Of a stretch of 64,000 nt of DNA, positions 53,653 through 64,000 are shown piece after piece. The notes below the pieces were generated by a model. The model was not told the origin of the DNA, made no database searches, and saw only the letters and a list, made by a program, of their open reading frames with translations. Both the position numbers and the translations under genes were made by a program. Every line of letters starts with the position of its first letter. Positions within the stretch are counted from its first letter, which is position 1. Origin of the DNA: Clavibacter michiganensis subsp. tessellarius (lineage in GTDB: Bacteria; Actinomycetota; Actinomycetes; Actinomycetales; Microbacteriaceae); NCBI RefSeq assembly GCF_021922985.1, contig NZ_CP040788.1, forward strand, positions 1,736,001-1,800,000, written 5' to 3'.

Positions 53653-54656
53653 TGCCCGCCACCGCCGCCCGCCTCCACCCCGCGCTCCCCGGCCTCGCCG
53701 CCGCGGCGGCCGCCGCCCTCGTGGCGTGGGCCGTGCACGCGCTCGTCCCGGCGATCCCGCTGCTCACGGTCGCGGTCGCCCTCGGCATCGTCGCCGCGCA
53801 GATCCCGGCCGCCCGGCCCGCGCTCACCGGGCCGCTGAAGCCCGGCCTCACGCTCGCGTCGAAGCGGCTGATGCGGATCGGCGTGGTGCTCCTCGGCCTG
53901 CAGCTCGGGCTCTCCGACATCGTCGGCCTCGGCTGGCGCGCCGTGCTGCTCGTGGTCGCGGTCGTGGTGCTCGCGTTCGCGGGCACGTACGCGATCGCCC
54001 GCGCCCTCCGCATGCCCGGCCAGCAGCCGCTCCTCCTCGCGACCGGCTTCTCCATCTGCGGCGCGAGCGCGATCGGCGCGATGGCGGGCGTCACGCGCGC
54101 CAAGCCCGCCGACCAGGGCGCGCCCGTCGCGCTCGTCACGCTCTGCGGCACGCTCGCGATCGCCGTGCTGCCCCCGCTCGCCGGGCCGCTCGGCCTCGAC
54201 GACGTCGCCTTCGGGCACTGGGTCGGCGCGGGCGTGCACGACGTGGGGCAGGTGGTCGCGACCGCGCAGATCGCCGGATCCGCCGCCCTCACCATCGCCA
54301 TCGCCGTGAAGCTCACGCGCGTGCTCCTGCTCGCGCCCGTGGTCGCCGTCGCGGGCGTCGTGATGCGCCGCCGCGAGGGCCGGGTGGAGGGCGCCGCGCG
54401 TCCGCCGATCGTGCCGCTGTTCGTGCTCGGGTTCCTCGCGGCCGTGCTCGTGCGCACCTTCGTGCCGCTGCCGGACGGCGTGCTCGACGCCGCGCAGGTC
54501 GCGCAGACGGCGCTCCTCGCGATCGCGCTCGTGGCGCTCGGATCCGCGGTGCGCCTCCGCGAGCTCGTCGGCCAGGGCGGATCCGCGCTCGCCGCGGGCC
54601 TCCTCTCCTGGGCGCTCATCGCGGGCCTCGCGCTCGCGGCCGTGCGCCTGTCCTGA
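53652..54656 (+). CDS. YeiH/UPF0324-family putative sulfate exporter
   Basis: A 334-residue protein with nine or ten helices. LASKRLMRIGVVLLGLQLGLSDI and ATGFSICGASAIGAMAG are characteristic of the family, as is GAGVHDVGQVVATAQ. Sulfate/sulfonate export is proposed for relatives and is not proven. The start overlaps the mannosyltransferase stop as TGATG. Confidence 0.9.
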   Translation: MPATAARLHPALPGLAAAAAAALVAWAVHALVPAIPLLTVAVALGIVAAQIPAARPALTGPLKPGLTLASKRLMRIGVVLLGLQLGLSDIVGLGWRAVLLVVAVVVLAFAGTYAIARALRMPGQQPLLLATGFSICGASAIGAMAGVTRAKPADQGAPVALVTLCGTLAIAVLPPLAGPLGLDDVAFGHWVGAGVHDVGQVVATAQIAGSAALTIAIAVKLTRVLLLAPVVAVAGVVMRRREGRVEGAARPPIVPLFVLGFLAAVLVRTFVPLPDGVLDAAQVAQTALLAIALVALGSAVRLRELVGQGGSALAAGLLSWALIAGLALAAVRLS

Positions 54657-54774
54657 TCCGCCGCGGCCCGCCGCCGCCCGCCCGCCGCGGCCCGCCGTCG
54701 CCGATCGGCCCGGTCGCGCCGCCCTGCGTGTCGCCCCGTTACGCCGCGGCCAGGGCGGCTGCGGGAGCGCGGGC

Positions 54775-54780
54775 TAGCGT
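54775..54780 (+). promoter_or_regulatory. -10 element, leaderless metY
   Basis: TAGCGT ends six bases before the ATG at 54787. Confidence 0.5.
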
Positions 54781-54786
54781 GACCCC

Positions 54787-56082
54787 ATGGTCGATCGCGA
54801 GTACGGGTTCAAGACGAGGGCGATCCACGCGGGCAACATCCCCGACGCCACCACGGGTGCGCGCGCCCTCCCCATCTACCAGTCGAGCGCGTTCGTCTTC
54901 GACGACACCGCCGACGCCGCCGCGCGCTTCGCGCTGCAGAAGTACGGCAACGTCTACTCGCGCCTGTCGAACCCCACGGTCGCGTCGTTCGAGGAGCGCG
55001 TCGCGAGCCTCGAGGGCGGCCTCGGCGCGGTCGCCACGGCGAGCGGGCTGAGCGCGCAGTACATCACCTTCGCCTCGCTCGCGGGCGCCGGCGACCACAT
55101 CGTCGCCTCCGCCAACCTCTACGGCGGATCCATCACGCAGCTCGACGTGACCCTCCGCCGCTTCGGCGTGGAGACCACGTTCGTGCAGTCGAGCGACCCG
55201 GCCGACTACGCCGCCGCCATCACCGACCGCACCAAGCTCGTATTCGCGGAGACGGTCGCGAACCCGTCGGGCGAGATCGCCGACATCGAGGGCCTCGCGG
55301 CCGTGGCGCACGCGGCCGGCGTCCCGCTCGTCATCGACTCCACCATCGCGACCCCGTACCTCAACCGGCCCATCGAGTGGGGCGCCGACATCGTCATCCA
55401 CTCGGCCACCAAGTTCCTCGGCGGGCACGGCACGACGCTCGGCGGCGTGGTCGTCGAGTCCGGCCTCTTCGACTGGGAGAGCGCCCGCTTCCCCCTGCTC
55501 GACCAGCCCGTGCCGAGCTACGGCGGCCTCAACTGGACCGGCAACTTCGGCGAGTACGCGTTCCTCACCCGCCTCCGCGCCGAGCAGCTCCGCGACATCG
55601 GCCCCGCGCTCGCCCCGCACTCCGCGTTCCTGCTCGCGCAGGGCGTCGAGACGCTGCCGTACCGGATGCAGGCGCACATCGACAACGCGCGGGCCGTCGC
55701 CGAGTGGCTGGATCAGGATCCACGCATCACCGCCGTCAACTGGGCCGGCCTCCCCGCGCACCCGCACCACGAGCGCGCGCGCAAGTACCTGCCGACGGGA
55801 CCCGGATCCGTGTTCACGTTCGAGGTCGCGGGCGGCCGCGCGGTCGGCCAGCGCTTCATCGAGTCGGTCGAGCTCGCGAGCCACCTCGCCAACATCGGCG
55901 ACGCCAAGACCCTCGTCATCCACCCGGCCTCCACGACCCACGCGCAGCTGAGCGAGTCGCAGCTGGTGGACGCGGGCGTGCTGCCCGGCATCGTCCGCAT
56001 CAGCGTGGGCATCGAGGACGTCGCCGACATCATCCACGACCTGGACCAGGCGCTCGCCGCCGCCACGGAGGGAGCGAAGTGA
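54787..56082 (+). CDS. metY: O-acetylhomoserine/O-acetylserine sulfhydrylase
   Basis: A 431-residue PLP enzyme of the Cys/Met metabolism family. It makes homocysteine from O-acetylhomoserine and sulfide. The PLP-binding Lys is in IHSATKFLGGHGT, and GFKTRAIHAGNIPD and YSRLSNPTVASFEERVASLEGG are typical MetY segments. It overlaps the next gene by 4 nt. Confidence 0.94.
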   Translation: MVDREYGFKTRAIHAGNIPDATTGARALPIYQSSAFVFDDTADAAARFALQKYGNVYSRLSNPTVASFEERVASLEGGLGAVATASGLSAQYITFASLAGAGDHIVASANLYGGSITQLDVTLRRFGVETTFVQSSDPADYAAAITDRTKLVFAETVANPSGEIADIEGLAAVAHAAGVPLVIDSTIATPYLNRPIEWGADIVIHSATKFLGGHGTTLGGVVVESGLFDWESARFPLLDQPVPSYGGLNWTGNFGEYAFLTRLRAEQLRDIGPALAPHSAFLLAQGVETLPYRMQAHIDNARAVAEWLDQDPRITAVNWAGLPAHPHHERARKYLPTGPGSVFTFEVAGGRAVGQRFIESVELASHLANIGDAKTLVIHPASTTHAQLSESQLVDAGVLPGIVRISVGIEDVADIIHDLDQALAAATEGAK

Positions 56083-56858
56083 GCTTCGACACCGGCGGGG
56101 TACCGCCCGAGCGCACCGGATCCACGCCCCACCCGGCCGCCGACGCCGCGGACCTCGCGCCGCTCGACCCCGCCGAGGAGGCCGCCGACCGCGCGGCGGG
56201 CGACGCGGCGGAGGCACAGGCCGACACCGAGCACGCCGACGCGTCCGCACCCGTCGAGCCCGTCGCGACAGTGCCGACTGGAGGGGGCGACGCCGACGGC
56301 ACCCAGACGACGCAGCTCCAGAACGGCCTGACCTGCGCGATCCCCCGCTCCAGCCCGCTCGCCGCCCTGCTCCGCTCCGAGCGCACGTGGACCGGCCCGA
56401 GCGCCAAGGAGCGCCAGGCGATCCTCCGCCGCGCGAAGAGCGTCGCGATCGTCGGCGCCTCGCCGAACCCGGCGCGCTCCAGCTACTTCGTCGGCACGTA
56501 CCTCCAGCAGTCGAGCGACTACCGCGTCTACTTCGTGAACCCGAACGCCACCGAGATCCTCGGTGAGAAGGCGTACCCCGACCTCGCGTCGCTGCCCGAG
56601 GTGCCCGACATCGTCGACGTGTTCCGCAAGGCGAGCGACATCCCGTCCGTCGTGGACGACGTGGTCGCCGTCGGCGCGCCCGTCATCTGGGTGCAGCTCG
56701 GCATCTGGAACCAGGAGGCGGCGGAGGACGCCGAGGCCCGCGGCCTCACGGTGGTGATGGACCGCTGCGTCAAGGTCGAGCACGCGCGCTTCCACGGAGG
56801 CCTGCACCTGCTCGGCTTCGACACCGGCGTGATCAGCTCGCGGAAGGCCGCGGTCTAG
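56079..56858 (+). CDS. CoA-binding domain protein (YccU-type) with acidic leader
   Basis: A 259-residue protein. The C-terminal 150 residues are a CoA-binding Rossmann domain (VAIVGASPNPARSSYFVGTYL, GAPVIWVQLGIWNQEAAEDAEARGLTVVMDRCVKVEHAR). The first 105 residues are an acidic disordered leader not found in short homologues. GTG at 56079 overlaps metY's TGA. Coupling to metY suggests a role in sulfur amino-acid metabolism. Confidence 0.9.
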   Translation: MSFDTGGVPPERTGSTPHPAADAADLAPLDPAEEAADRAAGDAAEAQADTEHADASAPVEPVATVPTGGGDADGTQTTQLQNGLTCAIPRSSPLAALLRSERTWTGPSAKERQAILRRAKSVAIVGASPNPARSSYFVGTYLQQSSDYRVYFVNPNATEILGEKAYPDLASLPEVPDIVDVFRKASDIPSVVDDVVAVGAPVIWVQLGIWNQEAAEDAEARGLTVVMDRCVKVEHARFHGGLHLLGFDTGVISSRKAAV

Positions 56859-56910
56859 CGGACGGGTCCCGGACGCGCATCCGGAGGGGGCGCGGCGCGC
56901 CCCGCCCGCG

Positions 56911-57420
56911 TCACCAGCCGAGCGTGCCCGGCGCGCCCTTGAAGGGACCGACGACGCGCGGCGTGATCCAGCCGCCGTAGAAGTCGCCCTCCTGCGCCTC
57001 GACCACGACGCCGTCGACCGTGATGCGGTCCATCGCCGACGGGTACACGGCGACCATGTCGGCGAGCACCTCGAAGCCGCGCGTGGGCGACGGGTACCAC
57101 CAGGCGGAGCGCTCGGCCGTGACGGGTCCGGCGGAGAGGGAGAGGTACGACGCCTCGCCCTTGTACTCGCACCACGACCGGCCCGCGGCGGAGGAGAGCA
57201 CGCCTGCCGCGAAGTCGGCGGAGGGGATGTAGTAGACCGGCGGATGGCTCGTCTCGAGCACCCGGACGGCGGCGCGGGTGTCGGCGACGACGCGGCCGCC
57301 CAGCTGGATCACCACGTGCTCGGCGCTCGGATCGACGCGCGGCGGACGCGGGTAGTCCCAGACGGATTCCTGCCCCTCGCCGGGGATCTCGCGGGGACGA
57401 CGGGCCGGGGGGATGCGCAT
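56911..57420 (-). CDS. DUF427-family protein
   Basis: A 169-residue protein with the DUF427 signatures VYYIPSADFAAGVL and SWCEYKGEASYLSL, and a closing FYGGWITPRVVGPFKG. Family function unknown. ATG at 57420 starts a basic Pro-rich leader. Confidence 0.9.
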   Translation of the reverse strand: MRIPPARRPREIPGEGQESVWDYPRPPRVDPSAEHVVIQLGGRVVADTRAAVRVLETSHPPVYYIPSADFAAGVLSSAAGRSWCEYKGEASYLSLSAGPVTAERSAWWYPSPTRGFEVLADMVAVYPSAMDRITVDGVVVEAQEGDFYGGWITPRVVGPFKGAPGTLGW

Positions 57421-57539
57421 GCGCCGACGGTACCGCGGGCTCCTGAGCGCCCCGGATCCCGCGGGAGCGGGCCTGCTGCACCCCCGTCCCGTAAAGGCGT
57501 ATCCACTAAACGTTTTTGCACGAATGGTCCTCAGGGTGC

Positions 57540-57545
57540 TTGACT
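57540..57545 (+). promoter_or_regulatory. -35 element of glsB-like gene
   Basis: TTGACT lies about 60 bases before the ATG at 57606 in an AT-richer stretch; a matching -10 is weak. TCGAGGAG provides the ribosome site. Confidence 0.35.
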
Positions 57546-57605
57546 GGGGCACGTCCACCCGCATTCGGGTGTCACACAGCACGAAATCTTCGAGGAGTAA
57601 CGCAC

Positions 57606-57866
57606 ATGGGCATCATCGGTTTTCTGGTTCTGGGTCTGATCGCCGGAGCGCTCGCCAAGCTGATCCTCCCGGGCAAGCAGGGTGGCGGAATCATCGTCAC
57701 GCTGATCCTGGGCGTCGTCGGGGCCTTCCTCGGCGGCTTCATCGGCAGCGCGCTCTTCAACAAGCCGGTCGACGGCTTCGACCTCGGCTCGCTCGCGCTC
57801 GCCATCGTCGGCGCGATCATCGTCCTGCTGGTCTACGGCGCGATCGTGGGCCGCAAGAAGGCCTAG
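57606..57866 (+). CDS. GlsB/YeaQ/YmgE transglycosylase-associated membrane protein
   Basis: An 86-residue protein with three helices: IIGFLVLGLIAGALAKLI, PGKQGGGIIVTLILGVVGAFLGGFIG and a final helix ending GRKKA, a close match to GlsB/YeaQ stress proteins. Followed by a strong hairpin. Confidence 0.93.
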   Translation: MGIIGFLVLGLIAGALAKLILPGKQGGGIIVTLILGVVGAFLGGFIGSALFNKPVDGFDLGSLALAIVGAIIVLLVYGAIVGRKKA

Positions 57867-57882
57867 TCCTTCTGCACCGCGG

Positions 57883-57924
57883 AGCCCCCGTCGCCTGATC
57901 CGGACCGGATCGGCGGCGGGGGCT
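57883..57924 (+). terminator. Hairpin terminator after glsB-like gene
   Basis: AGCCCCCG...CGGGGGCT arms enclose a second GATCCGG/CCGGATC stem, giving a long stable hairpin 17 bases after the stop. Confidence 0.8.
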
Positions 57925-57974
57925 CTCGTCATGTCGGGCTCCTGATCCCGGCGGGTCGCGACGCGGGGCCTGCC

Positions 57975-57980
57975 TACGAT
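57975..57980 (+). promoter_or_regulatory. -10 element, leaderless membrane-protein gene
   Basis: TACGAT ends six bases before the ATG at 57987. Confidence 0.5.
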
Positions 57981-57986
57981 GACCGC

Positions 57987-58646
57987 ATGCCCGACGCCGT
58001 CTCCCCCGCCCGCTCCCGATCCCGCACCGCCGCCGTCCTCGTGGCCGTCGCCCTCCCGCCGCTCGCCCTCGCCGCCGCCGGGCTCAGCCACCCGAGCCAG
58101 CTGACCGACGCGACCGCGATGCACTGGCGCGACATGCACATCGCGCTGCTGCCCGTCTTCCCGCTGCTGGCGATCGCGCCGATCCTGCTCACGCGCCGCC
58201 ACGACCGCCGCCTCGGGATCCTCGCGGTCGTCCTCGGCTTCGCCTACGCCGTCTGCTACCAGGCGCTCGACATCCTCGCGGGCATCGCGGCCGGCGCCCT
58301 CAAGATGGAGGGCGGCCAGGGCGTCACGACGATGTACGCGCTCGCCGACGGCATCGTCGTCACGGGCGTGTGGGCCTACGTCGCCGCGACCGTGCTCGCG
58401 AGCGCGCTCGTGATCCGGCACGCGGGCCTCCGCGCGCTGCCGGGCGCGGCGATCGCGGTGATCGCGGCCGTCTCGTTCGTCGACAGCCACATCTTCTTCC
58501 CGCGCGGGGTGGTCACCATGCTCGGCCTCGCGGTCGGCTGGACCTGGCTGGCGCTGGCCTCGTCCGGCCCCGCCCGTCGCGCCGCCCGCGGATCCGGCGC
58601 CTCGGCGGACGCCCCCGTCGCCGACCGCGCGGAGGCGGCGGCATAG
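57987..58646 (+). CDS. Six-helix membrane protein, unknown
   Basis: A 219-residue protein with five or six hydrophobic helices. GLSHPSQLTDATAMHWRDMHIALLPVFPLL holds several His residues that could bind metal or heme; VSFVDSHIFFPRGVVTM holds another. Function unknown. Confidence 0.75.
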   Translation: MPDAVSPARSRSRTAAVLVAVALPPLALAAAGLSHPSQLTDATAMHWRDMHIALLPVFPLLAIAPILLTRRHDRRLGILAVVLGFAYAVCYQALDILAGIAAGALKMEGGQGVTTMYALADGIVVTGVWAYVAATVLASALVIRHAGLRALPGAAIAVIAAVSFVDSHIFFPRGVVTMLGLAVGWTWLALASSGPARRAARGSGASADAPVADRAEAAA

Positions 58647-58649
58647 TCT
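58644..58649 (+). promoter_or_regulatory. -10 element, leaderless sdaA
   Basis: TAGTCT, which includes the stop codon of the upstream gene, ends six bases before the ATG at 58656. Confidence 0.5.
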
Positions 58650-58655
58650 GACGGG

Positions 58656-60023
58656 ATGACAGCGTACGTCTCGGCACTCGACCTCTTCTCCATCGGGATC
58701 GGGCCGTCGAGCTCGCACACCGTCGGACCCATGCGCGCGGCCCTGCTCTTCGCCGAGGAGTGCCGGGCGTCGCCGCGGTTCACGGAGATCGCGCGGGTGA
58801 CGGTGCGGCTGTACGGCTCGCTCGGCGCGACCGGGCTCGGCCACGGGACGCCCGACGCGGTCGTCGCCGGTCTCGCGGGCCTCGCGCCCGAGACGTGCGA
58901 CCCGGACGAGGTGCGCGGCCGCTGGTCCGGGCTCGGCGAGGGCGTCGACGTGCCGCTCGCCGGCGTCCACCCGGTCCGCATGGTCGGGCGCGACCTCACG
59001 TTCGAGCCGTTCACGCGCCTCCCCCGGCACCCCAACGCGATGCACCTCGCCGCCCTCGACGCCGATGGCGGCACGGTGCTCGAGAGCACCTGGTTCTCGG
59101 TCGGCGGCGGGTTCGTGCTGCGCGAGGACCAGGCGCCGTCGGCCGTGCTGCCCACGGGCCTGCCGCATTCGTTCTCCAACGCCGACGAGCTGATCGCGCT
59201 GGCCGAGTCGACCGGGCGCTCCATCGCCGACGTCGCGCGCGACACCGAGGAGTCGATCCACGGATCCCGCCGCGCGGTCGCCGGGCTCGACGCGATCTGG
59301 GACGCCATGGCCGCGTGCGTGACCGCGGGCCTCGGCGGCCAGGGCACGCTGCCGGGCGGGCTCAACGTGCGACGCCGGGCGGCGCGCGTCGCCTCGCAGC
59401 TGGCGACCATCGACGCGGAGGGCCAGCGCGACACGTCGCACGAGTGGCTGCACGCGTTCGCGCTCGCGGTGAACGAGGAGAACGCGTCCGGCGGGCGCGT
59501 CGTCACGGCGCCGACGAACGGCGCGGCCGGCATCATCCCCGCCGTCGGCTCCTACTACCTGCGATTCGTGCCCGGCGCCGACCGCGACGGGATCCGCGAC
59601 TTCCTGCTCACCGCCACCGCGATCGGCTCGCTCGTCAAGGCCAACGCGTCCATCTCGGGCGCGGAGGCCGGCTGCCAGGGCGAGGTCGGCACGGCGTGCG
59701 CGATGGCGGCCGGCGCGCTCTGCGCGGTGCTCGGCGGATCCCCGCGCCAGGTCGAGAACGCCGCCGAGATCGCGATGGAGCACCACCTCGGCCTCACGTG
59801 CGATCCCGTGGGCGGGCTCGTGCAGATCCCGTGCATCGAGCGGAACGCCATCGCCGCGTCCACCGCCGTCAACGCCGCCCGCATGGCGCTGCACGGCGAC
59901 GGCACGCACCTCGTCTCGCTCGACACCGTGATCGAGACGATGCGGCAGACGGGCCTCGACATGTCCACCAAGTACAAGGAGACGTCCACGGGCGGCCTCG
60001 CGGTGAACGTCATCGAGTGCTGA
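58656..60023 (+). CDS. sdaA: L-serine ammonia-lyase (iron-sulfur type)
   Basis: A 455-residue single-chain L-serine dehydratase that converts serine to pyruvate and ammonia. The opening [18 protein letters not shown], Cys ligands of the [4Fe-4S] cluster in [14 protein letters not shown] and [18 protein letters not shown], and [14 protein letters not shown] at the end are diagnostic. Confidence 0.96.
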   Translation: MTAYVSALDLFSIGIGPSSSHTVGPMRAALLFAEECRASPRFTEIARVTVRLYGSLGATGLGHGTPDAVVAGLAGLAPETCDPDEVRGRWSGLGEGVDVPLAGVHPVRMVGRDLTFEPFTRLPRHPNAMHLAALDADGGTVLESTWFSVGGGFVLREDQAPSAVLPTGLPHSFSNADELIALAESTGRSIADVARDTEESIHGSRRAVAGLDAIWDAMAACVTAGLGGQGTLPGGLNVRRRAARVASQLATIDAEGQRDTSHEWLHAFALAVNEENASGGRVVTAPTNGAAGIIPAVGSYYLRFVPGADRDGIRDFLLTATAIGSLVKANASISGAEAGCQGEVGTACAMAAGALCAVLGGSPRQVENAAEIAMEHHLGLTCDPVGGLVQIPCIERNAIAASTAVNAARMALHGDGTHLVSLDTVIETMRQTGLDMSTKYKETSTGGLAVNVIEC

Positions 60024-60060
60024 GGGCGGCGGGCGCGCCCCGCCGTGACAGGCTGTCCGC

Positions 60061-60414
60061 ATGGGCGCTCCCGCACTGCTCCTCGCCGTCGCGGCGCTGC
60101 TCATCCTCGGCACCACGCAGGTCGCCGCGTGGGGCGGCCTCAAGCGCAACGGCTGGATCGGGATCCGCACGCGCCCCCTCATGACGAGCGACGAGGCCTG
60201 GCGCGCCGGCCACCGCGCGGCCCTGCCCGCCCTCCGCGGCACCTGCATCCCCGTCGCGATCGGCGGCGTGATCGGCGCGGCCGCGAGCGGCGTGGGGATG
60301 AACAGCGTCGCGACCTGGGGCGCGCTGCTGCTCGTCGCGGGGATCGCGTGGGGCACCTTCCGGGCGGGGCGCGCGGCGAGGGCCGTCACCCGGACGCGCG
60401 ATCCCGGACGCTGA
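60061..60414 (+). CDS. SdpI-family membrane protein
   Basis: A 117-residue protein. KRNGWIGIRTRPLMTSDEAWRAGHRA is the SdpI/YhfL-family signature between the first and second helices; three helices in all. SdpI in Bacillus gives immunity to the SDP killing peptide; small homologues like this have no proven role. The start is six bases after CAGGCT. Confidence 0.88.
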   Translation: MGAPALLLAVAALLILGTTQVAAWGGLKRNGWIGIRTRPLMTSDEAWRAGHRAALPALRGTCIPVAIGGVIGAAASGVGMNSVATWGALLLVAGIAWGTFRAGRAARAVTRTRDPGR

Positions 60415-60416
60415 AC

Positions 60417-60444
60417 GGCCCCGCCCACGTGGGACGGGGCCGCC
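60417..60444. terminator. Hairpin terminator between sdpI-like and secreted gene
   Basis: CGGCCCCG / CGGGGCCG arms with a CCCAC/GTGGG inner stem. Lies between convergent genes. A near-identical hairpin follows the paralogous secreted gene at 61416. Confidence 0.8.
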
Positions 60445-60459
60445 CGGCTCACCTCGGGA

Positions 60460-60894
60460 TCAGCGGTGCCACCAGGAGAAGCCGCCGGTCCTCACGGGGT
60501 GGATCTTGTCGAAGGGCGACGTGTACTTGTAGATGGCGTTGACGTCGAGTCCGGGGCAGGGGTCGGTCCCGGTGTCGCTGCGCTGCCCGAACTCCTCGCA
60601 CGTCATCATGTCGAACCTCTGCTCCGCCGAGGAGCCCTGCCACGCGAGGCCGTAGTACTGGAACATGAACTTGAGCTTCTGGTGGCAGGTGTCAGGGCCG
60701 CCCTTGTAGACCTTGACGATGAGGCCCGACCCGATCTCCCCGTCGGACTGCGACGAGTTCCAGGCACCGCACACGCGGTAGTTGGACTGCGCCTGGGCAG
60801 CCGGTGCGGGGCCGGCCGCGAGGCCTGCCGAGACGAGGGCGAAGGCGGCGAGGCCGCCGGCGAGGAGGCGCGGGAGGGTGCGGGGGAGCTTCAT
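60460..60894 (-). CDS. Small secreted four-Cys protein, paralog A
   Basis: A 144-residue exported protein with a Sec signal peptide ending near AQA-Q (residue 35). The mature domain of about 110 residues has four conserved Cys (RVCGAWN, DTCHQKL, MTCEEFG, DPCPGLD) suggesting two disulfides, and ends FSWWHR. Its close paralog lies 600 bases upstream. No family recognised; small disulfide-rich secreted proteins of plant-associated actinobacteria may be effectors or toxins, but that is inference. Confidence 0.75.
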   Translation of the reverse strand: MKLPRTLPRLLAGGLAAFALVSAGLAAGPAPAAQAQSNYRVCGAWNSSQSDGEIGSGLIVKVYKGGPDTCHQKLKFMFQYYGLAWQGSSAEQRFDMMTCEEFGQRSDTGTDPCPGLDVNAIYKYTSPFDKIHPVRTGGFSWWHR

Positions 60895-60961
60895 GGATCA
60901 TCCGTCCTGTCGGGGAGCCACGGGATCGTGGCTTCCGGAGCATAGGGCCGGGCCGCACCAG

Positions 60962-61415
60962 ACCCGGGGAACGTTCCCCACGAGCTGAGGAGCCTCAACC
61001 GGTCGGCGTCACGGTGGCGGCCGACGCGACGCGCGGATCCGACCTCGCCGCGGCCTCACGGGATCCTTCACGTTCGGCGCCGCGCACTTCCGCACGAAGC
61101 CCGGCCTGGTGCTCGTGCCCGCGGAGGGCGCCCTCGAGCGCGCGCTGCCGACGCTCGTGCCCGGCAGATCAGCGCGCATGCTCACCGACGGCATCGACCG
61201 GAGTCGCCGTCACGTCGGCGCAGCACCACGGCGGCCCATGGCCCGCCACCACCTCGCAGCACACGTCCGTCGGCGTGACCGCGCTGCGCCGGTTCCAGCG
61301 CCCGATCGCGTACCAGGACGCCCCCGAGGCGCTGCTGCCGCCGGCGCTCCGAGACGGGTGGACGGATCCGCGGCGCGTCGACGGCGTGCTGCGCGCACGA
61401 CCGCCTCAGACGGAC
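60962..61415. other. Probable gene remnant between the two paralogs
   Basis: About 450 bases with coding-like GC periodicity but no intact frame. A plus-strand piece reads SFTFGAAHFRTKPGLVLVP and, after a frame change, a second reads VTALRRFQRPIAYQDAPEAL and DGWTDPRRVDGVLRA. They look like broken parts of one gene that I cannot identify. Confidence 0.4.
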
Positions 61416-61447
61416 GTGCGGCCCCGCCCAGAGGGACGGGGCCGCAC
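61416..61447 (-). terminator. Hairpin terminator after paralog B
   Basis: Perfect 11-bp stem GTGCGGCCCCG / CGGGGCCGCAC with a 10-nt loop, sharing GGCCCCGCCCA and GGGACGGGGCC with the hairpin at 60417. Confidence 0.85.
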
Positions 61448-61469
61448 GGCGTCCGGGAGTGCGTCCGGC

Positions 61470-61901
61470 TCAGGACCTCCAATACGAGAATCCGGGGCTC
61501 GTGACACGGTGGACCTGGTCGTACACCGAGCTGTACTGGTAGATGGCGTTCTGCGTGAGTCCGTAGCAGGGGTCGCCCATGTATCCGATGCGCCCCGCGA
61601 ATTCCTCGCACGTCATGAGGCGCGTCGAGTACTGGACGGAGGATCCCTGGTAGGCCTCGCCGTAGTGGTCGTACATGTACTCGAGCTTCTGGTCGCACGT
61701 GAACGAGCCGTTCTTGTAGACCTTGACGACGAGGCCCGTGCCGAGCCCGCCGGACACCGCCGAGTTCCACGCGGCGCAGATGCGCACGTTCGACTGCGCT
61801 TCGGCGGCGGGAGCGGGACCTGCGGCGACGATGGCGAGGACGAGACCGGCGGCGGCGGACGCGCCGACGAGGAGGCGCGTGAGCTGTCGGGTGGGGCGCA
61901 T
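61470..61901 (-). CDS. Small secreted four-Cys protein, paralog B
   Basis: A 143-residue paralog of the gene at 60460. Signal peptide ends near AEA-Q. Shared phrases are QSNxRxCxAWNS, GTGLVVKVYKNG, YYGxAxQGSS, MTCEEF and NAIYxYxS; all four Cys are kept (RICAAW, FTCDQK, MTCEEF, DPCYGL). GAAGGAGC lies before ATG at 61901. Function unknown. Confidence 0.75.
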   Translation of the reverse strand: MRPTRQLTRLLVGASAAAGLVLAIVAAGPAPAAEAQSNVRICAAWNSAVSGGLGTGLVVKVYKNGSFTCDQKLEYMYDHYGEAYQGSSVQYSTRLMTCEEFAGRIGYMGDPCYGLTQNAIYQYSSVYDQVHRVTSPGFSYWRS

Positions 61902-62040
61902 GGAGTGCTCCTTCGGGCGGGGGATCGCGCACGGGATCCCGCGGCCGACGGAGGCTAACGGTTCCTCTCCCCGGCGCTCGCGGTTCCTCCCCGGGCACGC
62001 GAGGCGCGACATGGGACGGAGCGTCCGCACGACGACGACC

Positions 62041-63993
<1,953 letters not shown>

Positions 63994-64000
63994 GCGTCCA

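Noticed and set aside
60045..60542. Plus-strand frame overlapping the SdpI-like gene
   Set aside because: Arg-rich shadow frame; the SdpI signature in the other frame is clear.

Overview
The window is very GC-rich (roughly 70-75% by eye) and carries actinobacterial signatures: the metG-tatD-rsmA-ispE cluster, a PMT-type protein mannosyltransferase, secreted small proteins with Ala-rich signal peptides, GTG starts, stop/start overlaps of 1-4 nt, and many transcripts that look leaderless. Protein sequences and style fit Microbacteriaceae, most likely Clavibacter or a close relative; this is inference from recognition, not from a search. No rRNA, tRNA, CRISPR array or intact insertion sequence was seen.

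Layout. 1-4.2 kb: a LacI regulator (cut by the window edge) and an unusual Gfo/Idh/MocA-aldo/keto reductase fusion behind two identical 14-bp palindromic operators, then OsmC and a GNAT enzyme. 4.3-10.1 kb: an accessory island with a two-gene module of unknown function (both proteins with Gly/Ala-rich hydrophobic cores), a degenerate second copy of one of its genes fused to a nucleotidyltransferase fragment, and a clearly low-GC gene for a repeat protein with C-terminal membrane helices. 10.1-15.8 kb: MoeB/ThiF-rhodanese, a membrane glycosyltransferase, an alpha/beta hydrolase with a divergent CGNR zinc-finger regulator, a secreted protein and a deoxyribosyltransferase-like protein. 15.8-22.4 kb: EamA exporter, ispE, rsmA, tatD, metG and a methylcitrate/citrate synthase. 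22.6-25.9 kb: redox flavoproteins, GNAT, DUF3021-like protein. 26.0-30.1 kb: the Hen1-Pnkp RNA-repair operon. 30.2-37.1 kb: a tiny membrane protein, prpDB of the methylcitrate cycle, GNAT enzymes, secreted protein and DUF1349. 37.3-42.3 kb: secreted tyrosine phosphatase plus overlapping sortase, FUSC-like protein, EamA exporter with a second divergent CGNR regulator. 42.4-44.1 kb: tandem paralogous secreted proteins with conserved Cys and a hydrophobic C-terminal half. 44.2-51.8 kb: rsmI, SRPBCC, DoxX, a TreS-like GH13 protein, unknown operons, MarR/VOC pair. 51.9-64.0 kb: PMT mannosyltransferase, YeiH exporter, metY and CoA-binding protein, DUF427, GlsB, serine ammonia-lyase, SdpI-like protein, a second pair of paralogous small secreted proteins and a DUF255 thioredoxin-domain protein.

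Best candidates for something undescribed are the 4.3-7.6 kb module with its broken duplicate, the low-GC repeat/membrane protein beside it, and the two families of tandem secreted Cys-containing proteins. A regulatory parallel also stands out: both CGNR regulators face their divergent partner across a 7-bp inverted repeat with exactly an 18-nt spacer.
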